Source: Sinomonas albida
GTDB taxonomy: Bacteria; Actinomycetota; Actinomycetes; Actinomycetales; Micrococcaceae
Reading direction: 5' to 3'
NCBI RefSeq assembly: GCF_004919045.1
Contig: NZ_SWDW01000001.1
Span: forward strand, 186,001 to 250,000
DNA length: 64,000 nt
Below are positions 53,737 through 61,776 of the stretch, piece after piece. Below the pieces are notes generated by a model. That model was not told the origin of the DNA. It searched no databases and saw only the letters and a program-made list of their open reading frames with translations. The position numbers and the translations under genes were made by a program. Each line of letters opens with the position of its first letter. Position 1 is the stretch's first letter.

Positions 53737-54849
53737 CTAAGCGAGTTTGCTTGCCAGAAGCCGTCCGATAGCCGCGCCGAGTTCGACAGGCACCGCGTTT
53801 CCAATTTGACGGGCGATGGATGTTTTAGAGCCAAGCCACAGCCGGTCCAATGGAAAACCTTGTAGGAGCGCCGCCTCGAGGTGGGTGATCGCCCGATGCT
53901 CTTCCGGGTGTAGGTACCGTCCCTTCTCCGGCTTGAAGAATTCGGTGCGTATCGTGACAGACGGGCTATCCCAGCGAAGACGCCCCATCACGTCTCCCGA
54001 TCCGGACCTATGGCTGACCCAACAAGGAGCCAGAAGATCCTCGGGAAGATCAAATCGGTTGCCACCCGGCGGAATAGCTTGAAAGCGTTGCAGAGAGATC
54101 TCGCGGTACTCACGGTCGACATGCAATTCGGCAGTGGTGTACGGGCCCCGCAACCTCGTCCCGTTGAATTCCGTCATGCGGTCTGCGAGGTCGGTCCCCG
54201 CCGGATCTTTTGAGACCGCGGCGAGCGCCCTTCTTACTGAAACGTGTCTACCTACATGAGTAGGAGCGGGGAACCCAGGGGAGGGGACCGAGCGATGATG
54301 GCCAATCAAGATCGCACGCTTGCGAGCCTGTGGAGCACCATAATCGGCTGCATTGAGCACGTGCCAGTCGAAGGCATAGTCGCTCAACATTCCATAGCGT
54401 CCAGTGGCCGCTTTGAAATCGGCAAGCTGTTCGGACTTGCTGAAGGCTGGGACGTTCTCCACTACGAAGTAGGTGGGCTTTGCCTGGACAATTGTCTCGG
54501 CGTACGCCTGCCACAGCTGGTTCCGCAGGTCGTTGGGGTCTCGTTTTCCCAGCAGAGAGAAGCCCTGACAGGGTGGGCCTCCGACTACGACGTCGGCTTT
54601 CGGCACCGCTCCTAGCTCAAGCCACTGCTCGATAGAGCCTGCGAAGATCTTCTTCCGGCCGAAAGTAGCAGCGAAGCTGGCAGCGGCCGCCAGATCGATC
54701 TCAACTGCTTGTTCGGTCACGAAATGCGGCGATGCTGCGTAGAGTCCCTGCGTTAGCCCGCCGGCTCCCGCAAAGAGGTCAAGGACGCGTATCGAATCCG
54801 AGACGGGCATGCGTTCATACGGGGCTCGAAGCCCTGGGGCGGTGCTCAT
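53737..54849 (-). CDS. C5-cytosine DNA methyltransferase, DrmMII-like
   Basis: A 370-residue m5C methyltransferase with motifs in normal order: I DLFAGAGG (24-31), IV GGPPCQGFS with catalytic C94, VI ENV (131-133), VIII QARKRAILIG, and IX/X SPSVTIRTEFFKPEKG and QIGNAVPVELG. The target-recognition region lies at about 190-290. The specificity cannot be read. It transfers methyl from S-adenosylmethionine to cytosine C5, protecting host DNA. It is the first gene of the defence operon, with the next gene 112 nt downstream. Class 2 DISARM uses such a methyltransferase. GAGG precedes ATG 54849. Confidence 0.92.
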   Translation of the reverse strand: MSTAPGLRAPYERMPVSDSIRVLDLFAGAGGLTQGLYAASPHFVTEQAVEIDLAAAASFAATFGRKKIFAGSIEQWLELGAVPKADVVVGGPPCQGFSLLGKRDPNDLRNQLWQAYAETIVQAKPTYFVVENVPAFSKSEQLADFKAATGRYGMLSDYAFDWHVLNAADYGAPQARKRAILIGHHRSVPSPGFPAPTHVGRHVSVRRALAAVSKDPAGTDLADRMTEFNGTRLRGPYTTAELHVDREYREISLQRFQAIPPGGNRFDLPEDLLAPCWVSHRSGSGDVMGRLRWDSPSVTIRTEFFKPEKGRYLHPEEHRAITHLEAALLQGFPLDRLWLGSKTSIARQIGNAVPVELGAAIGRLLASKLA

Positions 54850-55407
54850 GGTGCCTCAACCATAAGGGGTCTCCGTCTCGAGCACGCGCTGCGGCTCGAA
54901 ATCTAGCATGAAATAGTTTGATTAGGAGTGCTGTCGCCCTCTACGACGAAGGAGGCGAGTAATCTTCCCGGCTGGCCGGGCTGGCGGTTTTGCCGAAGGC
55001 GAGGGCGCTCTGCGCAGCTTAGGTGGGGAACCCGCCAACGGGGCCGGAGGCGAAGGCGTTCTGCCTCCATTGCCCCCAAGTCCGCCAACCAGGATCCTTG
55101 TCGCTCAACAACTCGGGCCTCGTCCTCGACACGGAAGCCTCCGTCGTCGCAAATCGCCGACGACCGCTCGCCAAGTGGGAGCGGAGAGCGCTGACCACCA
55201 TCGGCTTCGAGCCCGACGAAGTCCCTCCACGGAATCGTCAAGAGGGATCCCCTCGCGCTTGACTGAGGCGTGCCGCTTGGAAGGCTGGCCTGGCGAACGC
55301 CTGTATATTTCCTGTGAGCGGCGACGGTGGAGTGACTGTCCTCGCCGATAGTTTCAGCCGTTCTGCTGCCCACGCTTAAGAGGCGGTGCTTGTATGGGGG
55401 TTAATTC
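54850..55407. other. divergent intergenic region at the head of the defence operon
   Basis: About 560 bp between the methyltransferase (minus) and the PASTA lipoprotein (plus). It must hold the defence operon promoter. An AT-rich patch at about 54903-54930 is the likeliest place, but no -35/-10 pair was assigned. Open frames on both strands (for example minus 54903-55373) have no recognisable protein sequence. Confidence 0.5.
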
Positions 55408-55998
55408 TTGAATAAGCCACTTGCGTTGGTTGTCCTTGCCGCGCTGCTGCTAACAGGATGCTCGAGCAAGGCCGCGGCCGAAGCTGGAGCCACAAAATCG
55501 GCGAGCCCATCCGCCACGGCCTCGGCTGAAAGCGTCGCTGTTCCTAATGAGGTTGGAAAGACCCTCGATAAGGCGCAGAAGGAACTCGAGGGACTGGGTT
55601 TCAAGGTGACGGCCTCCGATTCGGTCGAAGGCAAGACGATCATCGTCAAGGCGAACTGGGATGTCATCTCCCAAAACCCAACCGCAGGCAGTCCGGCGCC
55701 GAAGTCCTCGACCATCACCCTCGGGGTGAAGCACAACACTGACAGCCCGCCTCCCACACCTACGCCTACTTCCACTCCGACACTTACGCCAGCAGCACCC
55801 GTTGGCGCTGGCGTAGGCGCAGACGCCGAAGCGGGCGCCGGGGTTGGCACTGGATCGGGCGGTGGAGGTACTTCCGTGAACCTGCCGCCGGTTCCGCAGG
55901 CGCCGAACGTGGGGAGCGGAATTATTTGCAAGGACGGATATCTCTGGCCCGGGACGACCCGGCAGGGTGCTTGCCACGGTCACGGGGGTATCCGCTAG
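55408..55998 (+). CDS. lipoprotein with PASTA-like domain and DUF3761-like C-terminus
   Basis: A 196-residue protein from TTG 55408 (GGGGG upstream). A lipoprotein signal (MNKPLALVVLAALLLTGC) is followed by an Ala/Ser linker. A PASTA-like domain spans about 46-112 (VPNEVGKTLDKAQKELEGLG, NPTAGSPAPKSSTITL). A Pro/Thr then Gly/Ala-rich linker and a small C-terminal motif CKDGYLWPGTTRQGACHGHG resembling DUF3761 complete it. PASTA domains often bind peptidoglycan or stem peptides, so an envelope role is likely. A strong terminator follows. Confidence 0.82.
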   Translation: MNKPLALVVLAALLLTGCSSKAAAEAGATKSASPSATASAESVAVPNEVGKTLDKAQKELEGLGFKVTASDSVEGKTIIVKANWDVISQNPTAGSPAPKSSTITLGVKHNTDSPPPTPTPTSTPTLTPAAPVGAGVGADAEAGAGVGTGSGGGGTSVNLPPVPQAPNVGSGIICKDGYLWPGTTRQGACHGHGGIR

Positions 55999-56031
55999 CG
56001 GATGGACGAGTTCCGCCCTGCGGGCGACGTG

Positions 56032-56071
56032 CAGGAAACGGCCCGGATGGTGTCTGCCGGGCCGTTTCCTG
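56032..56071 (+). terminator. terminator after the PASTA lipoprotein gene
   Basis: CAGGAAACGGCCCGG at 56032-56046 pairs perfectly with CCGGGCCGTTTCCTG at 56057-56071 around a 10-nt loop, 34 nt after the stop codon. A run of A follows at 56080, so it may also act on the minus strand. Confidence 0.82.
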
Positions 56072-56595
56072 TTCCTGCGAAAAAAGCTGTCAGAGCGGAT
56101 GACCCGACTCCATCGGATGTCCTTGGCCGGTCCGGCGAGGCGATCGAACGCTAAGCAAAAATCGGCGATCGGCTCGCTCTTGGTTGTGTCCCCACGATCG
56201 GTCGCTTTGGCTCGGCGGGAGCGGCCGTTTACGACTTCGGGGGACCGGCCGCTGGTCGGGTTCCATGGCACATCAGGAATTGTGTGCTGCGCCACGTTCG
56301 GCAGCTCCGTCGCGCGCTATTCATCGCTGGAGACACATTCATGACAATCCGTTTCTTCGACAGGCCGCGGCAGCCGTTGCGCTGAGGAACGGCGAAGGCC
56401 CGCGGAGCGTCGTCTATCTGTCGCGGATCGGATTCGTGCTCAAGCTCCGCGTGGAGTTCGTTCCGCCCGACGCACCGGATGACGCCATCTGGCCTTGTTG
56501 GGTCTTTCGATGACAATCCCGCTGGACCAGCAGGTCACCGTCGGCTGACCGGGCAGCCCTTGCCCCCGCCGTGTGACCCATGCCATACTCATCCT

Positions 56596-56620
56596 CGATA
56601 CGCATCGACGATGCGGATCG
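56596..56620. promoter_or_regulatory. paired LacI-family operators before the regulator gene
   Basis: CGATACGCATCG at 56596-56607 and CGATGCGGATCG at 56609-56620 each differ by one base from the perfect palindrome CGATGCGCATCG found before the transporter genes, and both pairs share the 13-bp register. Located 25-49 bp upstream of ATG 56645, they imply autoregulation. Confidence 0.82.
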
Positions 56621-56644
56621 ACGACCACGAGGAGGTGACCCGCG

Positions 56645-57667
56645 ATGCCCACCAGCAAGGACGTAGCCCGCCTGGCAGGAGTCTCGCAGAGCACCGTCTC
56701 GTACGTCATGAGCGGCCGGCGGCCCATCTCCGAGGAGACTCGCAAGCGTGTCGAGGACGCCATGGCGCAGCTCGCGTTCCAGCCGAACGCCGGCGCCCGC
56801 GCCCTAGCGAGCCGCCGCAGCCAGGTCATCGGCCTCGCGATCCCGTTCGTCCCGGACCTACACATGGGCTCGATCATGGAGTTCATCTCCGTCATCGCGG
56901 CCACCGCCCGACAGAGCGACTACGACATCCTGCTCATCACCGACGACGAGGGGCCCGAGGGCCTCGAGCGCGTCGTGGGCCAGCAGCTCGTCGACGGGCT
57001 CATCATCATGCAGGTCGCCGGAGACGACGCCCGCGTGCCGGTCATCCGCAAGCTCCCGGTCCCAAGCGTCCTCATCGGCGTCCCCGAGAAACGCGCGGGC
57101 CTCGAGTGCATTGATGCCGACTTCGAGCTCGCCGGCACCATGTGCGTCGAGGAACTGGCACGGCTGGGCCACGAAAACGTGATCCTCGTCGATTGGCAGG
57201 ACACCGTGGTCACCCGCCACGTGAACTACGTCAAAAGGTTCCACCGCGGAGTCGACAAGGCGGCCGCCGCGGCGGGCGTCAAGGTCATCCGCACTCCAGG
57301 CCGCGTCACCATCGCCGGCATGGAGAAGGCCATCACCAAGGCCCTCAAGGAAAACACGGGAATCCCAGCCTTCATCGCCCCCGAAGGCGCCAACCAGGAT
57401 CTCCTCGTCGAAGCCCTCACCAACCTGGGCCTCGTCCTCGGGAAGGACGTCTCCGTCGTCGTCAATTGCCCCGACCGGCTCGCCGAGCGCCAGCGCATCC
57501 CGCTGACCACCATCTGGATGGAGCCCGACGAAGTCTCCCGTCGCGCGGTCCGCATGATCGTCCGCGACCTCACCGACCCACAGTCCAGGCCCCACGAGGA
57601 CCTGGAGCTCATCAAACCGGTGCTCAAGCGCCGGAAGAGCACCATCCGTCCGCGCTCCCAGCGCTGA
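56645..57667 (+). CDS. LacI-family transcriptional regulator of the sugar operon
   Basis: A 340-residue regulator. The N-terminal helix-turn-helix is PTSKDVARLAGVSQSTVSYV with hinge AFQPNAGARALASRRSQVIG. A periplasmic-binding-protein-like effector domain runs to about 325 (GLAIPFVPDLHMGSIMEFIS, VDGLIIMQVAGDD). GGAGGTGA precedes ATG 56645. Matching operators occur before this gene and before the transporter genes, so it most likely represses both until a sugar effector binds. The effector is unknown; the downstream genes suggest a disaccharide or glycoside. Confidence 0.94.
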   Translation: MPTSKDVARLAGVSQSTVSYVMSGRRPISEETRKRVEDAMAQLAFQPNAGARALASRRSQVIGLAIPFVPDLHMGSIMEFISVIAATARQSDYDILLITDDEGPEGLERVVGQQLVDGLIIMQVAGDDARVPVIRKLPVPSVLIGVPEKRAGLECIDADFELAGTMCVEELARLGHENVILVDWQDTVVTRHVNYVKRFHRGVDKAAAAAGVKVIRTPGRVTIAGMEKAITKALKENTGIPAFIAPEGANQDLLVEALTNLGLVLGKDVSVVVNCPDRLAERQRIPLTTIWMEPDEVSRRAVRMIVRDLTDPQSRPHEDLELIKPVLKRRKSTIRPRSQR

Positions 57668-57712
57668 CGGTCCCCGAATCCGCACCCACGGAAACAGCAC
57701 CACCGCACTAAT

Positions 57713-57737
57713 CGATGCGCATCGTCGATGCGCATCG
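57713..57737. promoter_or_regulatory. two perfect tandem LacI-family operators before the transporter operon
   Basis: CGATGCGCATCG occurs at 57713-57724 and again at 57726-57737, separated by one T. Each is a perfect 12-bp palindrome with the central CG pair typical of LacI-family sites. They lie 24-48 bp before ATG 57761 and match the degenerate pair upstream of the regulator gene. Confidence 0.88.
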
Positions 57738-57760
57738 ACAAATCGAACCAGGAGAACCCA

Positions 57761-58996
57761 ATGAAGCGAACCTCCCTCACCGTCCGCACCGGGCTGGCCC
57801 TCGCGGCCCTCGCGGTGCCCGCCGTCCTCACGGGCTGCGGCTCCAACAGCGCCGCGTCGGCCAACGCCGACGTGAAGAGCATCTCCGTCCTCGACTACTA
57901 CAACAACGAACCGGACAAGTCGTTCATCGGCGACGCCCTCAACAAGTGCGCCGAGAAGGCCGGCGTCACGCTCGACCGCCAGACCATCACCGGCGCGTCC
58001 CTCATCCAGAAGGTCCTCCAGCAGGCGTCGTCGAAGACGCTCCCGGACGTCCTCATGCTGGACAACCCCGACCTCCAGCAGATCGCCGCGACCGGCGCGC
58101 TCGCCCCGCTGAGCGACTTCAACGTCAGCACGGACGGCTTCGCGCAGGGCGTGCTCCAGGCCGGCACGTACAACGGCAAGGTCTACGGCCTGGCCCCGAC
58201 AGTCAACACGATCGCCCTCTTCTACAACAAGGACCTCCTCGCCAAGGCCAGCGTCCAGCCGCCCAAGACATGGGACGAGCTCAAGGCCGCGGCCGCGAAG
58301 CTCACAAGCGGCAGCCAATACGGCATCGCGTTCGACGCCAACGCGACCTACGAGGGCACGTGGCAGTTCCTCCCGTTCATGTGGAGCAACGGCGGCGACG
58401 AGAAGGACATCGCCACCCCGCAGACGGCCGAGGCCCTCCAGCTCTGGACGGACCTCGTGAAGTCCGGCTCGGCGTCGTCGGGCGTTCTGAACTGGAAGCA
58501 GGCGGACGTCAAGGACCAGTTCGTGGCCGGCAAGGCCGCGATGATGGTGAACGGCCCGTGGCAGCTCCCCACGCTGGACAAGGCCCAGGGCCTCAACTAC
58601 GGCATCGTCCAGCTCCCCGTGAAGTCCGCCTCGGACACCGAGGTCGCCCCGCTGGGCGGCGAGACGTGGACGGTCCCGCAGACCGGCAACAAGGCGAAGC
58701 AGGCCAAGGCCGCGCAGGTCGTGGCGTGCATGAACAGCGATGAGATGCAGACGTCGATGGCGAAGCAGCGCAACACGGTCCCGTCCAAGACCACGCTCGC
58801 GTCCCAGTTCGCGGCCGACAACCCCAAGCTCGCCGTCTTCACCGACCTCATCAAGTCCGCCAGGGCCCGCACCGGTGAGCTCGGCGCCGACTGGCCCAAG
58901 GCCGCGACCAAGATCTACACCGCGATCCAGACCGCGCTCACGGGCAAGGCCTCGCCGAGCGACGCGCTCCAGCAGGCGCAAAACAGCAACGGCTGA
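57761..58996 (+). CDS. sugar ABC transporter substrate-binding lipoprotein
   Basis: A 411-residue family 1 extracellular solute-binding protein. The lipoprotein signal ends AVPAVLTGC, with the Cys near residue 27. Family segments include VLDYYNNEPDKSFIGD, PDVLMLDNPDLQQIAATGAL, YNGKVYGLAPTVNTIALFYN and AAMMVNGPWQLP. It captures a sugar outside the membrane for the two permeases encoded next. GGAG precedes ATG 57761; the alternative start at 57728 lies inside an operator. Confidence 0.94.
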   Translation: MKRTSLTVRTGLALAALAVPAVLTGCGSNSAASANADVKSISVLDYYNNEPDKSFIGDALNKCAEKAGVTLDRQTITGASLIQKVLQQASSKTLPDVLMLDNPDLQQIAATGALAPLSDFNVSTDGFAQGVLQAGTYNGKVYGLAPTVNTIALFYNKDLLAKASVQPPKTWDELKAAAAKLTSGSQYGIAFDANATYEGTWQFLPFMWSNGGDEKDIATPQTAEALQLWTDLVKSGSASSGVLNWKQADVKDQFVAGKAAMMVNGPWQLPTLDKAQGLNYGIVQLPVKSASDTEVAPLGGETWTVPQTGNKAKQAKAAQVVACMNSDEMQTSMAKQRNTVPSKTTLASQFAADNPKLAVFTDLIKSARARTGELGADWPKAATKIYTAIQTALTGKASPSDALQQAQNSNG

Positions 58997-58999
58997 CGC

Positions 59000-59974
59000 A
59001 TGACGACGACGACGACCACCACCCGAGCGCCCGTCCGCCGCGCCGCGTCGGTTGGGTCAGGGCGACCTCACGGAGGCCCGCCGAGCGCGCGGCGGCGCCG
59101 GGAACGCCTGTACCAATGGCTCTTCCTGGTCCCCGCGTCCGTGTACCTCGTGCTGTTCTTCGGCTACCCCGTAGTCAAAAACCTCATCATGAGCTTCCAG
59201 GACTACGGCACGGCGACCTTCTACACGGGCGAGGCCCCGTGGGTCGGCTTCGACAACTACGCGAAGGTCCTCGGCTCCACGATATTTACGACGGCGGCGC
59301 TCAACACCGCGCTGTTCACGGCGGGTTCGATCGTGGGCCAGTTCGTGATCGGCCTCGGGCTCGCGGTGTTCTTCCGGAAGAAGTTCCCGCTGAGCGGGGT
59401 GCTCCGCTCGCTGCTCCTGCTGCCGTGGCTCATCCCGCTCATCGCGAGCGGCGCGGTGTGGAAGTGGATCCTCGACAAGGACTCGGGCGCGCTCAATCAG
59501 TTCCTCGAGGCGCTGCACCTCGTGCCGAACGGGGTCCCGTGGCTCACGAGCACGCAGCTCGCGCTCGTGGCCGTGGTCGGCGTGAACGTCTGGATCGGCA
59601 TCCCGTTCAACGTCACGATCCTGTACGGCGGGCTCCAGGACATCCCGGACGAGCTCTACGAGGCCGCGGCGCTCGACGGCGCGACAGGCTGGCGCTCGTT
59701 CTGGAACATCACGTGGCCCATGCTTCGGCCCGTGGTGAACGTGGTCCTGGTGCTCGGGGTGGTCTACACGCTCAAGGTCCTGGACATCATCCTCGCCTTG
59801 ACCGGGGGAGGGCCCGCCAACGCGAGCCAGACCATCGCGACGGAATCCTACGCGCTGTCCTTCGAGCAGTTCCGCTTCGGCGAGGGATCTGCGCTCGGCA
59901 ACATCCTCGTGCTCATTTCGCTCGTGTTCGCGCTCTTCTACCTGCGGGCCAGCCGGCGCGGCGTCGAAGACTGA
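59000..59974 (+). CDS. sugar ABC transporter permease (MalF type)
   Basis: A 324-residue membrane protein starting 3 nt after the binding-protein stop. Six membrane segments begin with WLFLVPASVYLVLFFGYPVV. The EAA loop for ATPase contact is DELYEAAALDGATGWRSFWN followed by ITWPMLRP. It is one half of the heterodimeric sugar channel. As is usual in actinobacteria no dedicated ATPase is encoded; a shared MsiK-like ATPase elsewhere is expected. Confidence 0.94.
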   Translation: MTTTTTTTRAPVRRAASVGSGRPHGGPPSARRRRERLYQWLFLVPASVYLVLFFGYPVVKNLIMSFQDYGTATFYTGEAPWVGFDNYAKVLGSTIFTTAALNTALFTAGSIVGQFVIGLGLAVFFRKKFPLSGVLRSLLLLPWLIPLIASGAVWKWILDKDSGALNQFLEALHLVPNGVPWLTSTQLALVAVVGVNVWIGIPFNVTILYGGLQDIPDELYEAAALDGATGWRSFWNITWPMLRPVVNVVLVLGVVYTLKVLDIILALTGGGPANASQTIATESYALSFEQFRFGEGSALGNILVLISLVFALFYLRASRRGVED

Positions 59975-59985
59975 AAGGAGGAATC

Positions 59986-60852
59986 ATGTCCGCTATTTCG
60001 ACCACTTCGTCCGGCACCATGCCGGCCAGGGCCTCGGCCCGCGCCGCGAAGCGCACCGGCCTGCCGTACACGGCCCTCGGGATTCTGTTCCTCGCGATCA
60101 TGCTGTTCCCCGTCTACTGGATGGTGAACGCCTCGCTCCAGCCCAACGGCACCACGATCCAGGCCACGTGGTTCCCGATCCACCCCGACTTCTCGGGCTA
60201 CGGCACGGCTCTGGCACAGCAGGGCCAGAACCTCGGCACGAGCCTGATCGTGGCGCTCGGGAGCGTGGTGCTGAGCCTCGCCATCGCGGCCCCCGCGGCC
60301 TACGCGCTGAGCCACTTCACGGTCCGGGGCACGAATATCGTGCTGTTCGCAATCCTCATCAGCCAGATGATCCCGGGGATCGTGGTCGCGAACGCGCTCT
60401 ATACGGCGTACAACGACCTGGGGCTGCTCAACACGATCGGCGGCCTCATCCTCGCGGACTCCTCGCACGGGGTTCCGTTCGCGATCCTCATCATCCGCGC
60501 GTTCATGGGCTCGCTGCCGTCCTCGATCATCGAGGCCGGGCGCGTGGACGGGGCGGGGCACGTGCGCGTGTTCTGGTCGATCGTGCTGCCCGTGAGCCGG
60601 AACGCGCTCATCACGGCGGGGCTCTTCACGTTCCTGTTCGCGTGGAGCGACTTCCTGTTCGCCCTCACGCTCACCACCACGGACGCGGTCCGGCCTGTGA
60701 CGCTCGGCCTGTACCAGTACATCGGTTCGTACGTCACCGACTGGAGTTCCGTCATGGCGACGGCCGTGCTCGCCTCGCTCCCCGCCGTCGTCCTTCTGCT
60801 CGTCGCCCAGAAGTTCGTCGCCGCCGGCACCTCGACCGGCGCCGTGAAGTAG
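59986..60852 (+). CDS. sugar ABC transporter permease (MalG type)
   Basis: A 288-residue membrane protein with AAGGAGGAATC directly before ATG 59986. Six membrane segments start with LGILFLAIMLFPVYWMVNAS. The EAA loop is SSIIEAGRVDGAGHVRVFWS followed by IVLPVSRN. It pairs with the MalF-type permease. Its TAG stop lies inside the first unit of a 32-bp tandem repeat, and a reverse copy of the recurrent 12-mer is at 60782-60793. Confidence 0.94.
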   Translation: MSAISTTSSGTMPARASARAAKRTGLPYTALGILFLAIMLFPVYWMVNASLQPNGTTIQATWFPIHPDFSGYGTALAQQGQNLGTSLIVALGSVVLSLAIAAPAAYALSHFTVRGTNIVLFAILISQMIPGIVVANALYTAYNDLGLLNTIGGLILADSSHGVPFAILIIRAFMGSLPSSIIEAGRVDGAGHVRVFWSIVLPVSRNALITAGLFTFLFAWSDFLFALTLTTTDAVRPVTLGLYQYIGSYVTDWSSVMATAVLASLPAVVLLLVAQKFVAAGTSTGAVK

Positions 60853-60942
60853 CTGTACCCGAAAGGGCTGAATCGCCCTAGTAGCTGTACCCGAAACGAC
60901 TGAACAGCGGTAGTAGCTGTACCCGAAAGGAAAGACAGACTC
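60848..60942 (+). repeat. three 32-bp tandem repeats between the permease and thuA genes
   Basis: AGTAGCTGTACCCGAAA begins at 60848, 60880 and 60912, an exact 32-bp period. The remaining 15 bp of each unit diverge. The first unit includes the permease stop codon, and the last leads into the ribosome-binding site (GGAAAG) of the next gene. The first unit's variable part could fold as GGGC-TGAATC-GCCC. Confidence 0.85.
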
Positions 60943-61776
60943 ATGACTCAACCACCCGTACGCGCTACTCGCGTCACCGTGTGGGGCGAATACCGGCACG
61001 AGCTCCGCGAGGAGCACGTGGCGGCGATCTACCCCGACGGCATGCACACCACGATCGCGGAGGGCATCCGCGAGAACCTCGGCGACCGGGCCGCGGTCCG
61101 CACCGCGACGCTCGACGAGCCCGAGCACGGCCTCACCGAGGACGTCCTCGCCGAGACCGACGTCCTGACCTGGTGGGGCCACATGGCCCACGGCGAGGTG
61201 AGCGACGAGGTCGTCGAGCGCGTGCACCGTCACGTGCTCTCCGGCATGGGCCTCGTGGTGCTGCACTCGGGCCACTGGTCCAAGATCTTCCAGAAGCTCA
61301 TGGGCACCACGTGCACCCTGCGCTGGCGCAGCGAGCAGGACCGCGAGCTCGTGTGGACCGTCAACCCGACGCACCCGATCGCCCAGGGCGTCCCGCACCC
61401 CATCGACATCCCCGCCCAGGAGATGTACGGCGAGTTCTTCGACATCCCCGCGCCGGACGAGCTCGTGTTCGTGAGCTCGTTCAGCGGGGGAGAGGTCTTC
61501 CGCTCGGGCTGCACGTTCCGCCGTGGCCACGGCAAGATCTTCTTCTTCAGCCCCGGCGACCAGGACTACCCCGTCTACCACCACCCCCACGTGCGGCGGG
61601 TCATCGCGAACGGCGTCGAGTGGGCGCGTCCCGACCGCCCCGAGCGCGGCCTCCCGACGCTCCTGCGCTACGAGACCGGCGAATTCTTCCAGGGCACGGA
61701 CTACTCCCACGCCGCGCCGGAGATCGCCGGGGCGCGCGAGGCCGCGGAGGCGACCCCGGAAGAAGCCCGCGCATGA
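60943..61776 (+). CDS. ThuA-like trehalose/glycoside utilisation protein
   Basis: A 277-residue protein of the ThuA/glutamine-amidotransferase-like fold: [20 protein letters not shown] at the start, [40 protein letters not shown] and [16 protein letters not shown]. In rhizobia ThuA with ThuB degrades trehalose and related disaccharides through 3-keto sugars. The next gene encodes a Gfo/Idh/MocA oxidoreductase, the ThuB family, so a 3-keto-glycoside pathway is plausible here. GGAAAG precedes the ATG; the stop overlaps the next start as ATGA. Confidence 0.92.
   Translation: MTQPPVRATRVTVWGEYRHELREEHVAAIYPDGMHTTIAEGIRENLGDRAAVRTATLDEPEHGLTEDVLAETDVLTWWGHMAHGEVSDEVVERVHRHVLSGMGLVVLHSGHWSKIFQKLMGTTCTLRWRSEQDRELVWTVNPTHPIAQGVPHPIDIPAQEMYGEFFDIPAPDELVFVSSFSGGEVFRSGCTFRRGHGKIFFFSPGDQDYPVYHHPHVRRVIANGVEWARPDRPERGLPTLLRYETGEFFQGTDYSHAAPEIAGAREAAEATPEEARA

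Larger units (their letters stand above)
55999..56644. other. terminator and mostly gene-free region upstream of the LacI gene
   Basis: About 645 bp. The first 75 nt contain the terminator at 56032-56071 and the last 50 nt the LacI operators. Between them a plus-strand frame ending at 56513 (SVVYLSRIGFVLKLRVEFVP) has a faintly protein-like composition. It has no convincing start or family match, so it is not called. Confidence 0.55.

Noticed and set aside
42197..54849. Prophage or integrative element carrying the defence operon
   Set aside because: No integrase, transposase, tRNA gene, flanking direct repeat or structural phage gene was found at either border, although composition and the missing 12-mer fit acquisition.
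54903..55373. Possible gene, such as a Vsr-type mismatch endonuclease, beside the methyltransferase
   Set aside because: The 156-codon minus-strand frame shows none of the Vsr motifs, has no ribosome-binding site, and looks like shadow coding in GC-rich DNA.
56184..56513. Possible small gene upstream of the LacI regulator
   Set aside because: The end of the frame looks mildly protein-like, but there is no credible start, no ribosome-binding site and no match.
60848..60942. CRISPR-like repeat array
   Set aside because: The 17-bp conserved heads are separated by only 15 bp, there are three units only, the array overlaps a stop codon and ribosome-binding site, and no cas genes are present.
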